Shown: piece by piece, positions 21,766 to 33,479 of the stretch
Numbering within the stretch: the stretch's first letter is position 1
Layout of the letters: every line of letters starts with the position of its first letter
NCBI GenBank assembly: GCA_004194705.1
Contig: SADC01001388.1
Coordinates: 274,696-338,695, forward strand
DNA: 64,000 nt
Source of the DNA: Ditylenchus dipsaci
Lineage: Eukaryota; Nematoda; Chromadorea; Rhabditida; Anguinidae
Direction: 5' to 3'
Program-made: the position numbers and the translations under genes
Notes under the pieces: model-generated
Database searches by the model: none
What the model was told of the DNA's origin: nothing
What the model saw: the letters and a program-made list of their open reading frames with translations, nothing else

Positions 21766-24023
21766 ATGAACTTTAAGATGTGCAATGGTAGTATTTGTAG
21801 CGATGGCCAGTCTCCATCTTCAGTCTCTTCTGGTTCCTGTTCTGCTTCCAATGGCTCCAACGATTTTAGTCTAGTCAGTTTATATATTTTATATGATAAA
21901 ATTCGATGCCATATTACCTCTTCCCGCTTTTTCTAACTAATACGCTTCCCTTTCAGCCTCTGCCTGGCAGTTCTCACAACCTCCAGTTACTTCAAAGCAA
22001 GATAGATGTGCTCAACGCCACCCTAGCCCATGAAAAATTTCGCTTTGCTCAAGAATACAAGGACATGCAGGGTCACTACCGCCTCCGAATTGCTGAACTG
22101 GATAAGAAAATAAAATTGTCTGAGCAGGCTCAACCAGTGGTTGTCAAGTCCAAAGGCAGGACTCAGATGAAGGGGTTCAACAGCTCCGCAACACAATCTC
22201 TGATCTGCATCAACTACTAGCAGACCATATGGCCAGGTCAAGTTCTGAGAACGAAGAGCTGCGCACCAGCAATGCTAATCTACAGCAGCAGCTGTCTGAT
22301 CAAAAAGCTGGATCAAATCTAAAGGAAATAGTTGTAAAGCTGGAGAAAAGGGCAGTAATAGCCGAGGAAAAGGTTGAAGAACTAGCCAAGAGGCAGTTAT
22401 AGCTGAAGAAAAGACAGCTAAAACAGAAGATTTAGAAATGGAATGCAGGCAACTTCAATCTGTAGTTAAAAACTGGAAAAGAAGTTAGCGGATCAGAAGG
22501 AAGAAGTTCCTGACCAGAACATTAGCGATATGGCTATCCAATTGGCGGATTATCGCAACAAAACGAGGAGATGAGACTGTCTTTCAGAGCATCTTCCAGC
22601 AAGCCAGTGAAACCATTTACAAATTAAGGCATCAGCTTAGTCAGAAGGCCAGAGAAAAAAACGAGCAGGTGGTCAAAAGAAGTCAAGAACCTGAAAGGGT
22701 TCACAAAACAGAGTACACTAGGGGTTTTTTCCAAGAGTGCAACTAGGACCATTTCTGCATTGAGAGAGGAGCTCAGCAAAAAGTACATAGAGCACAGTGT
22801 GCTCTCTTCACTTCATGCGGAACTTCAGAAGGAGATGGCTACTTTTAAGAGATTAGAAACTATGAGGGCTGATAAAGTAATAGAAGAGTATAAGAACAAG
22901 GTAATTTTGCTTGAAAACTTTTAAAAATTTCATTACGCTAATTTTTAGATGTCACAAATGCTTGAAAACAGCGACAACAGCCCAAACACTAGTGAAAATG
23001 GCCCATCCGATCTAAATGTATGTTGCTTTTAAAAAGTTACCGAATTTTTTCTAAACATTTCTCGCTACAATTTTAGTATGGAAGTTAACGGTTAGTCATC
23101 GAAAAACCGGTCATTTATGTATTTCCTTTTTGTGTCAAATTTATTCAAAAAAAAACTAAAATAATCAATCAAATCATTGAATATCAATATCAATTTATCA
23201 CTAAGCATAATTGCTTCATGGGATCCTTCCATTTGTTGCTATTTACAAGCCAAATTGAAGAAATTAGCATTCTGAGATTGTGGTTAACTATGGGCCTAAC
23301 TAATGGTTCACAAAGTTAACACACACATTAACAATATAATCACCGTTATTCGGTGATTTTTTGCGAGCCTAGTGACTAACCGGTAACTAGCAATCACCCA
23401 CCTTAAAAACATAGCTTTTTGTTGTGTTTTAGGTATCATTAGATTTAGGCCGAGTACAATTCGTTCAGCAGAGAGTCTCTGGAAAATGTAGTAAAAACGC
23501 TGAAACAAAAACTAGCTGATCTTGAGAAAGGTTGAAATTTATTTATGTATTTATTAAAAAACTTAATTTTTCGTTTTAGAAAATCTATTTCTTAAAGTCG
23601 AAGATGCCAACAAACAAAATAGTCTGTATTTGGTAAAGAAAAGTTGATTGTCAAAATTGAAGAGCAAATGAAAGAAAGACGTGAATTTGAGGCAAAATTA
23701 GTCAGTTTAATATTTTTTCTTTGATTCCATTGAAAAAATGAATTTTAGCTGCTGTGAATGTAATCTTGGCTAAACAAAATGCCAGTTGCCAAAATGCAGA
23801 TAAGATAAGTCCCATGTCTGATACAAAACGCAAGTCGTCTTCTTTCTGTGATAATAAAATAGAAGCGAAACAAGTCAAAATATGTGAGCTAAAAGAAACC
23901 GCTGCACAAACAAAAGTTTTGTTTCTGCTGGAGTGACAAAAGTAAAAGCGGAAGAAGATTGCATGATCATTGAAGTCAAGATGAAGTCAGAAAAAAACAG
24001 CCATTTCACAAGTCAGGACTTAA
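21766..24023 (+). CDS. unidentified coiled-coil protein, copy 1 (about 6 exons, frameshifted)
   Basis: Exons: 21766-21873, 21957-22900, 22949-23017, 23433-23530, 23580-23700, 23749-24023. The ATG directly follows ATTTTCAG, fitting a 5' UTR intron or a trans-splice acceptor. Exon 1 is Ser-rich (DGQSPSSVSSGSCS). Exon 2 is a long heptad-rich coiled coil (LLQSKIDVLNATLAHEKFRF, then EELRTSNANLQQQL) with an internal repeat KRAVIAEEK. The last exon encodes NVILAKQNASCQNADKIS and ends AISQVRT. No enzymatic domain is seen; a cytoskeletal or scaffold role is only a guess. Copy 1 lacks single bases at several places in exon 2 relative to copy 2, and both lack an A in the GTTAAAAACTGG tract. Confidence 0.65.
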
Positions 24024-24611
24024 TAATATCGGTGTGATATGTAGAAATAAAAATTTTCTCTTTGCTTGGTTGTTGAAAAATGTTGAAGGACCCTGCTTGT
24101 TGAGGACAATGAGAATTTGGCAAATTCAAATGCGCGCAGGACACTTTTTGACAGCATCCAAAGTGACTGCCACCCCTCCCCCTCCAAAGAATATTTTTCT
24201 CTAAGCCATCTTTTTTCATTTTTGCCTTAGCCTGAAGCCTAGCCTCACATACCTTGTACACAAATAACTCGAAAGTAACTCTGGATGCATTAAAAAGAGA
24301 TTAAAGTTAAGATGCGAATAACTAATAGTCTCACTCACTTTGAGTGAGAATATTACTGATAATATTCAGGGGGAATCTCACTCACTGACATAAGGACGAA
24401 AAATTTGTTCTCAATCTCACTCGGTCTGCCAAAACAAATTTAAAAATTAAAAAAAAACACACTCACAGCCTGTGAGGACATATATAATTCTCACTCATTA
24501 TCACTCACATAAAATATCATTCTTACTAGATTCAGTGAGAATTTGTGAAAAATTTTGCTACATAAATGGCATTTATTCATATCGTTTTGGGCATAAATTA
24601 AACATGTATTA

Positions 24612-25040
24612 CAGTCAAACCTCGATTTAGTGGCACCCCCAAAAGTTCGTTCCCGCCTAGGGTCCGACACTTTTTTTAACCCAATTTTCGAAATACTTTA
24701 TCGATTCTGTTAGCACAGTCTGGTCGCAAATATCGTAAGAATTCCGATTTTGCCGATCGTTTTTTAAAAATAAAACGAATTTTGGGTTAAAAAAGCGAAA
24801 CCTCGATATAGTGGCACCTGTTTTCAAAAAAGGGGTGCCACTATATCGAGGTTTCACTTTTTTAACCCAAAATTTGTTTTCTTTTCAAAAAACGATCGGT
24901 AAAACCGGAATCCTTACGATATTTTCGACCAGACTGTGCTAACATAATCGATAAAGTATTTCGAAAATTGGGTTAAAAAAAGTGTCGGACCCTAGGCGGG
25001 AACGAACTTTTGGGGGTGCCACTAAATCGAGGTTTGACTG
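24612..25040. mobile_element. TA-flanked palindromic MITE (CAGTCAAACC family), copy 1
   Basis: The ends CAGTCAAACCTCGATTTAGT and their inverse lie between TA dinucleotides. The arms meet at about 24825, where a second, nested palindrome repeats the motif CCTCGATATAGTGGCACC. Family members are at 4503-4927 and 54965-55392. It is non-coding, probably derived from a Tc1/mariner/pogo element. Confidence 0.7.
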
Positions 25041-25135
25041 TATTCGTAATCATTGATCGAAGGCAATGAAGGTTACAATAAATAAATGTTTATAAAAAAT
25101 GATATAGAAAATCAAAAAATCAAGCACATGAAATA

Positions 25136-25285
25136 TACCGTATTATCTCTAATAGACGAGCCGGCCGTCTATTTTGCAACCTCCTTCTGAGTGGCCCCAT
25201 CTGTTAGAGAGAGTATTTTTCAACCCCTCTTGAGGGGTTGAAAAAAGGGGGCTCTTGAGAAGCCCGTCTATTGGAGAGTACGGTA
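25136..25285. repeat. short palindromic MITE (TACCGTATTATCTC ends), copy 1
   Basis: The inverted ends TACCGTATTATCTCTAATAG and CTATTGGAGAGTACGGTA sit next to a TA. An inner hairpin is CAACCCCTCTTGAGGGGTTG. A related fragment (CTCTCTAATAAACCGAC..GTCGGTATATTAGAG) lies at about 26090-26165. Stretch 25290-26260 otherwise shows no gene. Confidence 0.5.
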
Positions 25286-26262
25286 TGTCAAGTATGAATT
25301 AGCTAAACATTTCTCTTTCTTTTTGTGTTCGCGATTTTCGGCGTTTGAAAACTCTATAGATGCAGAGCTAAACTAATGGCAGGGTTTTTACAAGATGTGA
25401 TCCTGCCAAATGAAGACAGTAGTGCGTTCGCATTGAGATGCACTAGAAGTGTAGGTACGGAGACCTGCAAAAATGGCTGTCTCTTGTGTTTATTTCTTTG
25501 GAGATATCGCCAATTGGTCAGAGCGAACATCTAGTGAGGTGATGCCACACATATCTATGGAAAGATATTTTCTTTAACCTGAACAAGCCAGCTTTATCGA
25601 ATTGCATTTAGTATTAGTGGTACATACTATTCGACGCACCATTCTCTCAATGTGGGCATTTCAAAAAGTGCAGCACCCTCTTTTAACACCTCCGGAAATA
25701 TAACAGCCTGGGAAGCTGAAATCGTTAGATAGAAAAGTGCACTGTTTTGGTCTAGTCAAAATTTTATTTAGATTGGTGAAACTCGCTTTATGATCTTTTC
25801 AAAATTGTAGCTCTTGAGCTGCGCTACATTATGATGATAAGATGTTCTCGTGGCGCTTGAATTCCAATTAAACTTTTTGTCACTGAAAGTGATGAAAACG
25901 CTTGTAAAGTTTTCGAAATGACCTCAAAAGTGCTTGGAGCTGAATGGTGACTTATCCAAAATAATGAAGCTAAGTTGAATATTCCATTCAAAAGAAGAGA
26001 TGCAGGGATACAACCCTGTGCATTTAGAGTTTTCGACTTCCAATATTTATATTTTTAAAAAGTGAGCCGAAAAGTCCACCAGTTAGATCGATCCTCTCTA
26101 ATAAACCGACCCCCCAGAGAAAGGTCGTAAAATAAACCGAGCGGTCGGTATATTAGAGAAAATACGGTACTTAATTTTATAATCACCGGTTTTCAGAGAA
26201 TTATATCGAGCCTGATTACTAACCGATCAATTACCGAGGTCACCCCATTTCAAGACATCATA

Positions 26263-27887
26263 CACTCCGTATCATATTTATAGACGCACCCGATTTTTTG
26301 CAGTTAAGCCTGTTTTTGAAACTGTAATGCATAGGTTTTTTTTACCGTAGCATCTAAAACGGCTAAAAAAGTTGTTTTATGCGAAAAAATTAGTTAATTT
26401 GAAAGTGCGCCTACAAGTTCTTGACGAAAAACCGAAAAATAGGCGTATCATATATATAGACGCAGTTGGAGAACGGCAACAAATTATGTTGCCTCGTCTT
26501 TATTTTGTGTGTTTATTGGGCTAACTCATGATATTCAGATAATGCCTCGTGGTGCAGAGCTCTCTGATTTCGAAAAGGGGAAAATCGTTGCGTTGAGAAG
26601 CTAAGGGAAGGGTCTCCGTGCCATTGCTCGCCAGTTGCAGCGTCCGACCATGTCGTACGAAATTTTCTCTCCGATCAGCAGCATTATGGCAAGAAGAAAC
26701 GAAAAGCTCGCAAGAGGAAGCTGAGCAAGCAGGAAGCGAGCATCGAATTACTCCAGCAGCCTCAACACCATGAAGACGGATCTCGGATTGGGGTATCGAA
26801 AATGACGATCTGGCGGGCTCTTAAGCGAAATTCCAACATTGCTCGAGAGAAAATGATGAAATCGCCGCGTCTCCTCACTCGTCACATCGAAGCTAGACTC
26901 GAATTCGGGCGAAATAACATGGGCCGCGACTGGAAACACGTGATTTTTTTGCAAGTTTTGTTCTCGAAATTCGTTATCTTTCGTTATATTTTCAGCTGAT
27001 CATTGAGAAATGAGAAAAAGTTCAATTTGGACGGTCCGGACGGGTTCAACGGATACTGGAGAGACTTGCGCAAAGAGCCTCGCTACTTTTTCGAAATGAA
27101 ATTTTGGAGGCGGAAGTGTGATGGTGTGGGCTGCTTTCAGTCACTACGGCAAGGTCGGGATTGCTTTCACCTCCTCGAAGATGAAGAGTGCGGAATATGT
27201 CAAGGTTGGCTACATTTAAACATGTTTCATGTGTTACCATAGACTTTTACAGATTCTCAGAGACAAACTTCTAACGTGGCTGCGTCACATTCATCACATT
27301 CCGTTCGTCTACCAGCAGGATAACGCCTCAATCCACAAAAGCCGGGAAACTACTGCGCGGTTCGTGTCCGAAGGAATCAGCGTCTTGCCTTGGCCAGCTT
27401 GTTCACCGACCTCAATCCGGTAAAAATCTCTTGGGTATCATTGTGCGTCGTATCTATGCCGAGAACCGTCAATATGCGACCGTGGAAGATCTCCAAGAGG
27501 CAGTTCTGGAAGCTTGGCGCGGGCTGGAGTTTGCGCTTTTGGATAAACTGGCGGGTAGCATGAACAATCGAATTTTCTGTGTTATAAATTGTTCTGGTGT
27601 TGTGACGGATTATTAAAATGTCGTTCCTCGTCGAAATAAATAGAGAATATGGGTTGTAATGATGGTTTTGTTGCCGTTCTCCAACTGCGTCTATATATAT
27701 GATACGCCTATTTTTCGGTTTTTTGTCAAGAACTTGTAGGCGCACTTTCAAAATAACTAATTTTTTTGCACGAAACAACTTTTTTAGCCGTTTTAGATGC
27801 TACGGTAAAAAAACCTATGCATTACAGTTTCAAAAACAGGCTTAACTGCAAAAAATCGGGGTGCGTCTATAAATATGATACGGAGTG
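26263..27887 (+). mobile_element. Tc1/Tc3-like transposon with about 220-bp terminal repeats, copy 1
   Basis: TA lies at 26261-26262 and 27888-27889. The ends CACTCCGTATCATATTTATA and the inverse continue for about 220 bp on each side, up to GTTGGAGAACGGCAACA. It encloses a decayed transposase (26542-27616). The second unit has the same insertion at 56612-58230, so it predates the split of the units. Confidence 0.85.
26542..27616 (+). pseudogene. Tc1/Tc3-like transposase, inactive
   Basis: It begins MPRGAELSDFEKGKIVALRS and hits an in-frame TAA right after (AGAAGCTAAGGG), present in both copies and so a real stop rather than a read error. Helix-turn-helix remnants follow (GLRAIARQLQR). The DDE part includes FSHYGKVGIAFTSSKMKSAE and VYQQDNASIHKSRETTARF. 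Then come ISVLPWPA.SPT.LNP with a frame change and IIVRRIYAENRQYATVEDLQ. It ends GVVTDY. Intron-like gaps ending TTTTCAG (near 26995) and TTTTACAG (near 27251) interrupt it. Confidence 0.75.
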
Positions 27888-27889
27888 TA

Positions 27890-29386
27890 GTCTACCCCAA
27901 CACAGTCTACACCATTTGAAGAAATCATCACAGACAAACGAAACTAAAAAACGCCTACAATGGGTTTTTAAGAAGCAAAAAAGCTATTCTTAAAACTTTT
28001 TGATTTAAAAAATAACTATTTGTGAAAAAAAAATGGCTTTAACTGAAGTGTGCCCTAAAAAGTCTGGATTCCACCAGTAATTGCTGAATTTCACTAGTGA
28101 GTTTCCACTTCGCCGTTTGTCTTTCAATTTCAATCTCTAAGTTTGGAAAAACTTCATTTTTGTCAAAGATCATCTCAATTTTACGTATTTGTGCTCGAAA
28201 GAGAGCTTTTACTTGCTAGTTCTAGTAAGATATCTCACGAAAAAAATAAAATGACAAAAAGTAGGCTTAAATACAAAAGTGGCGACACACCCATCATACA
28301 TGCCAAATACTATTTGAAGATTAATTTCGAAAAAAAATCTGAACATACCCTATGCTTATCCGATTTATCTGCAAATCGGCCATTTTTTGGATATCAGATA
28401 CCGGATATCGGATATCCGGTGCAGCTATGAAGCACACCTTTTTTTAACATTAGGTGTACTTATTTCAAAGGCGACGGATCTTCTCGACAAAGATGCGGTT
28501 GTTTTGAGAAACAAAAAGTAAAATCAGAATCTCTACAATGTTTTTGATTAGACTGAAAAATCAGGTACGACAAAAGCTTTAAAAAATAGGTTTAAAAAAG
28601 TTCGATGCTAGATGGGAACGAACTTGAGAAGGTGTGCTCATATCTAGAGTGAATGCAGTTAGTAACTCGTTAGTTGTAAAAGTAAAGTCCACTTTCGAAA
28701 TTTTGTCTAATATCATAACAGCACGAGTGCAATGTGAGTTAAAATATATTGTAATTCCAAGCTTTTGTAAAATGACTATATGTGCACCGCCTTAGAAGAC
28801 AGTGCTTTCCAAAATTTTCAATTCTGCCGCCATGATATTATCTGGGCATGAACATTCAAGTACCTCAAACTTGGGTAATTAAACCGAAGAAGAAGGCTGA
28901 CTTGCCGTCTTTCTCTAAAACCCAAGGCAATAAATTTCTGGTGTGCGCCTTCTTCTAAACGATAATACAGGAGTTATAGAACAAAGAAGTGAAGAGACAA
29001 AACAGCCTGTCTTTTTATCTACTCTTTTGTGTCTGCCTTACTGGTTTTTTCATTTGGTTATTTTCCACTGCTTCACGCACAGAAAACATTTTGTCGATTA
29101 GAGATAAGCAGAGACACAGTGAGGCATTATCTACGCACAAGAGAGAACAGACAACTAGAGTAGAGGCACAGCCCAGCCCATAATTGAAGTCATTCAGCTA
29201 TGAATGATCCTGCTAAATCTTTTTCATCGGTTTTATACCCAGTATCATCAAAGGTACTAGTGGTGTCCTGACCTAGCCTTATTTTGAGGATAGTGTCTAT
29301 GGACTAACCTTAGTTTTTGGAACACGCCTCCGGGTCTATCCGGAGGCTAATTTTATCTACAGTTGCGCATTTGTGATCTGTTTCTA
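27890..29386. other. mostly unannotated; possible small exon at 28971-29182
   Basis: The only exon-like signal is GATAATACAG|GAGTTATAG at 28970, followed by a frame with a hydrophobic segment (FYLLFCVCLTGFFIWLFS) and a polar tail (RDKQRHSE). It would suit a short signal-anchor protein. In copy 2 (59307-59497) the frame differs by indels near both ends, so coding status is unproven. No other gene was seen in this stretch. Confidence 0.3.
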
Positions 29387-29690
29387 TTGGGTTGGTGCAA
29401 TTAACGTCGGTTTTTTTATTTGCACACTATTCAACAACAACCCGAATACAAGTCCGTCTATAAATTTCTGGATATTATTCTGGAGCATATTCACCCTCTA
29501 CATCAATAACAGCTTCCCGTTTGCTCGCTAGCCGATCAATTCCGCGACCGAAGAAGTGAGCATTTTTTGACGTGATCCACGCTTTAATATCGCTACAATT
29601 TTTTCTAGGTCATCGTAAATTTTTCCTACTTGCCAGTTTTGGATATGACGAATTCGCAAACGATTTTCGACACGCATCTCAAAAATTTAT
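29387..29690 (-). pseudogene. mariner remnant with one terminal repeat
   Basis: TTGGGTTGGTGCAATTAACG resembles the TTRGGTTGGTGCAAAAGTAA end of mariner elements. Read on the minus strand towards it, fragments such as NAHFFGRGIDRLASKREAVI and DVEGEYAPE match the FF..GI..L..RW..VI...G.Y C-terminus of mariner transposases. No opposite end was found. Copy 2 is at 59723-60030. Confidence 0.6.
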
Positions 29691-30049
29691 TTAATATGTG
29701 TGAGCAAAACAGAATGAATTAAAATGTCAGATGTTCACTAAATTAACACAACTTTTCAATTTTTATATTTGGTATTGAACTACAAGCGGTAATAGGCGCA
29801 TATTTAGGCATTTGGGCAACAGATAATACTTAATTTCTGACAACAAAATCGTGGTTAACGTGTTTGCTTAGAAACAAGTCTTTAAATTCAAACTTGACTG
29901 TATATTTTTAAATCCTCTCGAGACAAATCTAAATTTTGAAATCTCAATTTTTTCCATAGCACACCCCAAATCTAACTGCAAAAGTCTTCCGCCATTGAAA
30001 GAGCTTTCGAATGAGTATTGAAATGCAAAATATATCCCCCCCCCCCAAA

Positions 30050-30665
30050 ATCAACTTTTTTTAAGTGTTTCCAAGCCCCCTATATCGACCAAATCACCTC
30101 AGAAGTTCAAAAAAGACACCATTTTTGAGTTCTGATCAATAAAAAGTTAAGTTTCTTAACCATCTAAAAGTACCTTTTTTGACCATTTTTGAAGGGATTC
30201 AGGGCTGTATTGGGGTGGAAATGGACTAAAAAGTGGGCCAATTTAGTGTAAAAAGGAAGATGTTAAACGTAGTTTTGAATACTGGGGCCTACCGCATAAA
30301 TAAACTCTGGTATGCATACGTTTTTATGCATCCAGAGTCACTTTCGAGTGATTTGTGTCTAAGGTATGTGGGTGTGCGCATCTCAAACCCAAGCAACCAA
30401 GCCCCTGCTCCCACGAAGTGAGCGCAGGGGCTTGGTTGGTTAGAGATGCGCGCACTCACTTACCTTAGACATAATTCGAGCAAGACTACTGATCAAAATG
30501 CATTTAGAGGATCTTTTTGCCCAGCTCCGGTGACCAAAAGATGGTGAAACAGGTAAAAAGTCGAAATTTCAAAAAGCTCGAAGCTCAATTTTTTATTGAC
30601 CAGAAGTTAAAAATAATGTCTTTTTTTGAACTCCTGAGGTGATTTTGGGTCGATATAGGGAGTTT
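30050..30665. repeat. foldback repeat with inner GGGGCTTGGTTG hairpin, copy 1
   Basis: Outer arms at 30075-30170 and 30555-30665 are inverse to each other (CCTCAGAAGTTCAAAAAAGA and its mirror, CCCCCTATATCGACC and GGTCGATATAGGG). The centre (30356-30472) is a 115-bp hairpin with CAACCAAGCCCCTG and its inverse. The hairpin arm TTAGAGATGCGCGCACTCAC also occurs in the copy 2-only block near 44640. It is non-coding. Confidence 0.55.
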
Positions 30666-30710
30666 GAAAACGGTGCGTGACAATTTCTCCTGGCGACGAT
30701 TCGTCCTGAC

Positions 30711-31779
30711 CAGTGTTGTTTCAGCGCCAGCGCCGGCGCCGACCCTTTCTGAAAAAAGGCCCCAGCGCCGAGCGCCTCCCTTAAAAAATATTGGTTCCGG
30801 CGCCAGCGCCGACCTCTTTAAAAAATGCCCCAGCGCCGACGCCGGCTAAATAATTTTGCTTTTGCTGTGAATTTCATGAAAAATTCCTATTTTTTTCAAC
30901 AGTATGTTTTTACAGTAAAAGTGATAATAATTATTTGTTATCATATCGATTAGCAGCATACCGTTTATATTTCCTCTATTAATTCCTCATGGTGAGTGAA
31001 TATTGAATACAGGGTGTTTTTAAAAAATTCGCAGAATTTGAGATAGTTATAACTTTTTCTAGAACGAATTTCTTTTTCACTTATCGTTTTCTCTTGACGG
31101 GCAATTTTGTTAAGTGTATAATGTCAAAAGTATGATTTTCGCTTGCCTCCCTGTGGTTTCGGGTTTTAGCCATCTAGGAGCCAACCACAGACCATTACCA
31201 CAAAGGGACCAAGCGAAAATCGTATTTTTGACATTATACACCAAATGAATTGCACGTCAAGAGAAAAATGGTTAAACAAGTTATAGCCATTTAAAATCTG
31301 TGGATTTCTCGAACAACCTATGTTTTCCTTATGCTGAGAAATAAGTCCATATGAGGTGGAGTTATTAGAGAAATGGAAGTTCATGAAAGGAATCCATATT
31401 GGTCTTGTGAAAATAAAAGTTGTGTGAATTACTTTTTTAACAATAGCATATGATACCCTGGATATTTACAAAATAAACTAAAATTAAAGAAAATAAATAA
31501 AATAAATAAAATATTTAAAGAAATGAAAGAAATTGCAGCACAAAAGTTCTGATAATTTAGTTTGAAATTAAGAATAATTGTCTTTCTTGATATTAGGCTG
31601 TTAAATTTTAGAAACACCGCCGGCGCCATAGCCGTTCAAAAAAACAGCGCCAGGGCCAGCGCCGGGACGAAAAATTTTAGCGCCGGCACCGACCAAAATT
31701 TTTCATTGGCCCCAGCGCCGGCGCCGAGCGCGGGCTCGTCGCTTTTTTCCCGGGCAGCGCCGGCGCCGGAACAACACTG
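30711..31779. mobile_element. GC-ended hAT-like element nested in the MULE arm, copy 1
   Basis: The ends are CAGTGTTGTTTC and GAACAACACTG. The 8-bp target duplication GTCCTGAC is exact in copy 2 (61039-61046, 62109-62116); in copy 1 the right flank has lost one C. Just inside each end are GCGCCAGCGCCGGCGCC-like arrays (30723-30847 and 31616-31770) in otherwise AT-rich sequence. The centre holds a palindromic MITE (about 31012-31330, starting ACAGGGTGTTTT). There is no transposase. Confidence 0.75.
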
Positions 31780-31986
31780 GTCTGACGGCGATTCGTCCTC
31801 ACTCGTTAAAAAGGGACAATTCGTGCTCTACCAATAAACAGGGACAATTCGTCCTCACTCCTCAAAAGAGACAATTCGTTTTGCTTGGTAAAAGGGACAA
31901 TTCGTCCTCGGTTATATTCCTCTGTGTGTGATAGCGAGATTACTGATGCATAATGATGCTGTAAGCAAGCCCTCTGAGATATTATA

Positions 31987-33060
31987 TCAAATTTGTATTA
32001 GCGTAGAGCAGTACTTTTGCCTTGATCTTTGCATCGGCCTCATAGTAAATCTTTTGCTTTTTTGGAGCAGGATTCCGCCCAAGTAGTCCTCGTAATGCTT
32101 GTCATGATTCCTCTGTATCAGCTTGAGATCTTGAAGAAGGCCACCGACAGTTGAATGATCCACACCGATAGCATCTTGTAGACGTCTATGTGCGGCTTCA
32201 GCAAAATTTTTGGTCCTGTCTTCCCAGACTGAGGTCTTTCGTAGCAGGTCCACCATTGAACCGGAAACATCGCAGTGCGCCAGCAGTACCTAAACAGTTA
32301 TCATTACTAATTTTAATAATATGCAGCCGAAATATTGATCATCTGCACGTCGTTGACTTCCGTTACTGGTTGCATGATTGATTCGCGTCCTCCTTGCCAT
32401 CTTACAACACACTGTCACTGATACTTGATGTTACGATGTTACCTGTAATTCATGATTGAGTAGTTGCTTTGGTTTCTGAAACAATAAACGATTTGTAAAA
32501 TGCTAAGGACAAAAATAAAATTCACTTCTCGTGTGTCCACTGCGCGCCGTTTGATGTTTGCCTTCAAAAATACTGACAGGAACCGCCATAGGATTAACCG
32601 CATGATTGTGTGGAAGATTTTCATTGTATGGAACGAACTTGCAGAAGACATTTCCTTGAACCGTTGTTTGCTTTTGAACCATTCTTCCTTTCGTTCATTT
32701 CGCACTTCCAGTATTGCTTTGTGTTATCGCTATTTCTGAGGTTTGCCGAAATTGAAAGCCTCTATGCACCACCTTGTCTTTTCCTTCTCCGATTGAACGA
32801 TCGAGATGTTATTCTATGAAACAATCGAATCGAGTACTAAAACAGTGAAAATTACATTTTCTTCGATTACTGCTCCGAGTTCTTGCTCGATTTCAGGCTG
32901 ATCCTGATTTTGTTCATTGATGACTTCGACACCTGTGGATGAACGGCATTTACGGCATCACGAATGACTCCATCTGACCGACTGAATTCATTTCTAGTGC
33001 TGCGTAAGTACTGCAGAATCAATCTGAGCGTTCTGCACTAGTTTGGTTTCCCTAAAATAA
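31987..33060 (-). pseudogene. MULE transposase C-terminal remnants
   Basis: The clearest piece (about 32290-31990) encodes AHCDVSGSMVDLLRK, then EDRTKNFAEAAHRRLQDAIG, then LLQDLKLIQRNHDKHYEDYL. This matches the R.N..E..H......G..HP.....L..LK..Q region that ends animal MULE transposases. Upstream on the minus strand are weaker pieces with splice-like breaks near 32700-32440 and 33060-32830. The catalytic DDE region was not recognised and frames break repeatedly. It is dead. Confidence 0.6.
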
Positions 33061-33479
33061 AACATGAGAAGGCGTAAACGTAAAAACGGAAATAGCAGAA
33101 AAAAATATTGATCAAAGATTTGATTCAAAGCCACTATCGATACAGATCAGTTCAACAATGCGGCGTACGAAAAGTTATATAAACTTAGCTAATTTAATGT
33201 TTGAAATTTCGCACATTTGAAAAAAATAATTAATCGTGCATTTGCGGTAACAATGCCAAGGGGAGGACGAATTGTCCCTTTTTACCAAGCTAGGACGAAT
33301 TGTCCTTTTATCGAGTGAGGACGAATCGGCCATCCGGACGAATCGGCGCCAGGACGAATTGTCCGTGTCCGGTTTGGAAACCTTTAAAAAAAATCCATTG
33401 GGGTGGGGGAGGGTGGTGGTTATACTCCGTAGGGTCAAATTTTCTCATTTTTTGAAAGGCGATAACATCATTATGTAGC

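Larger units (their letters stand above)
30671..33371. mobile_element. MULE-like element with GGACAATTCGTCC-type arms, copy 1
   Basis: 9-bp flanks GTTTGAAAA (30662-30670) and GTTTGGAAA (33372-33380) differ at one position. The ends CGGTGCGTGACAATTTCTCC and CGGACACGGACAATTCGTCC are inverse, and both arms carry several palindromic GGACAATTCGTCC units (31790-31910 and 33255-33370). A 9-bp target duplication and long repetitive arms fit Mutator-like elements. Minus-strand transposase remnants lie at 31987-33060. A hAT-like element is inserted in the left arm at 30711-31779. Confidence 0.75.

Noticed and set aside
27377..27778. 133-residue minus-strand protein in the Tc1/Tc3-like element
   Set aside because: It is antisense to the transposase 3' end and terminal repeat. 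The plus-strand frame carries the recognisable transposase motifs.
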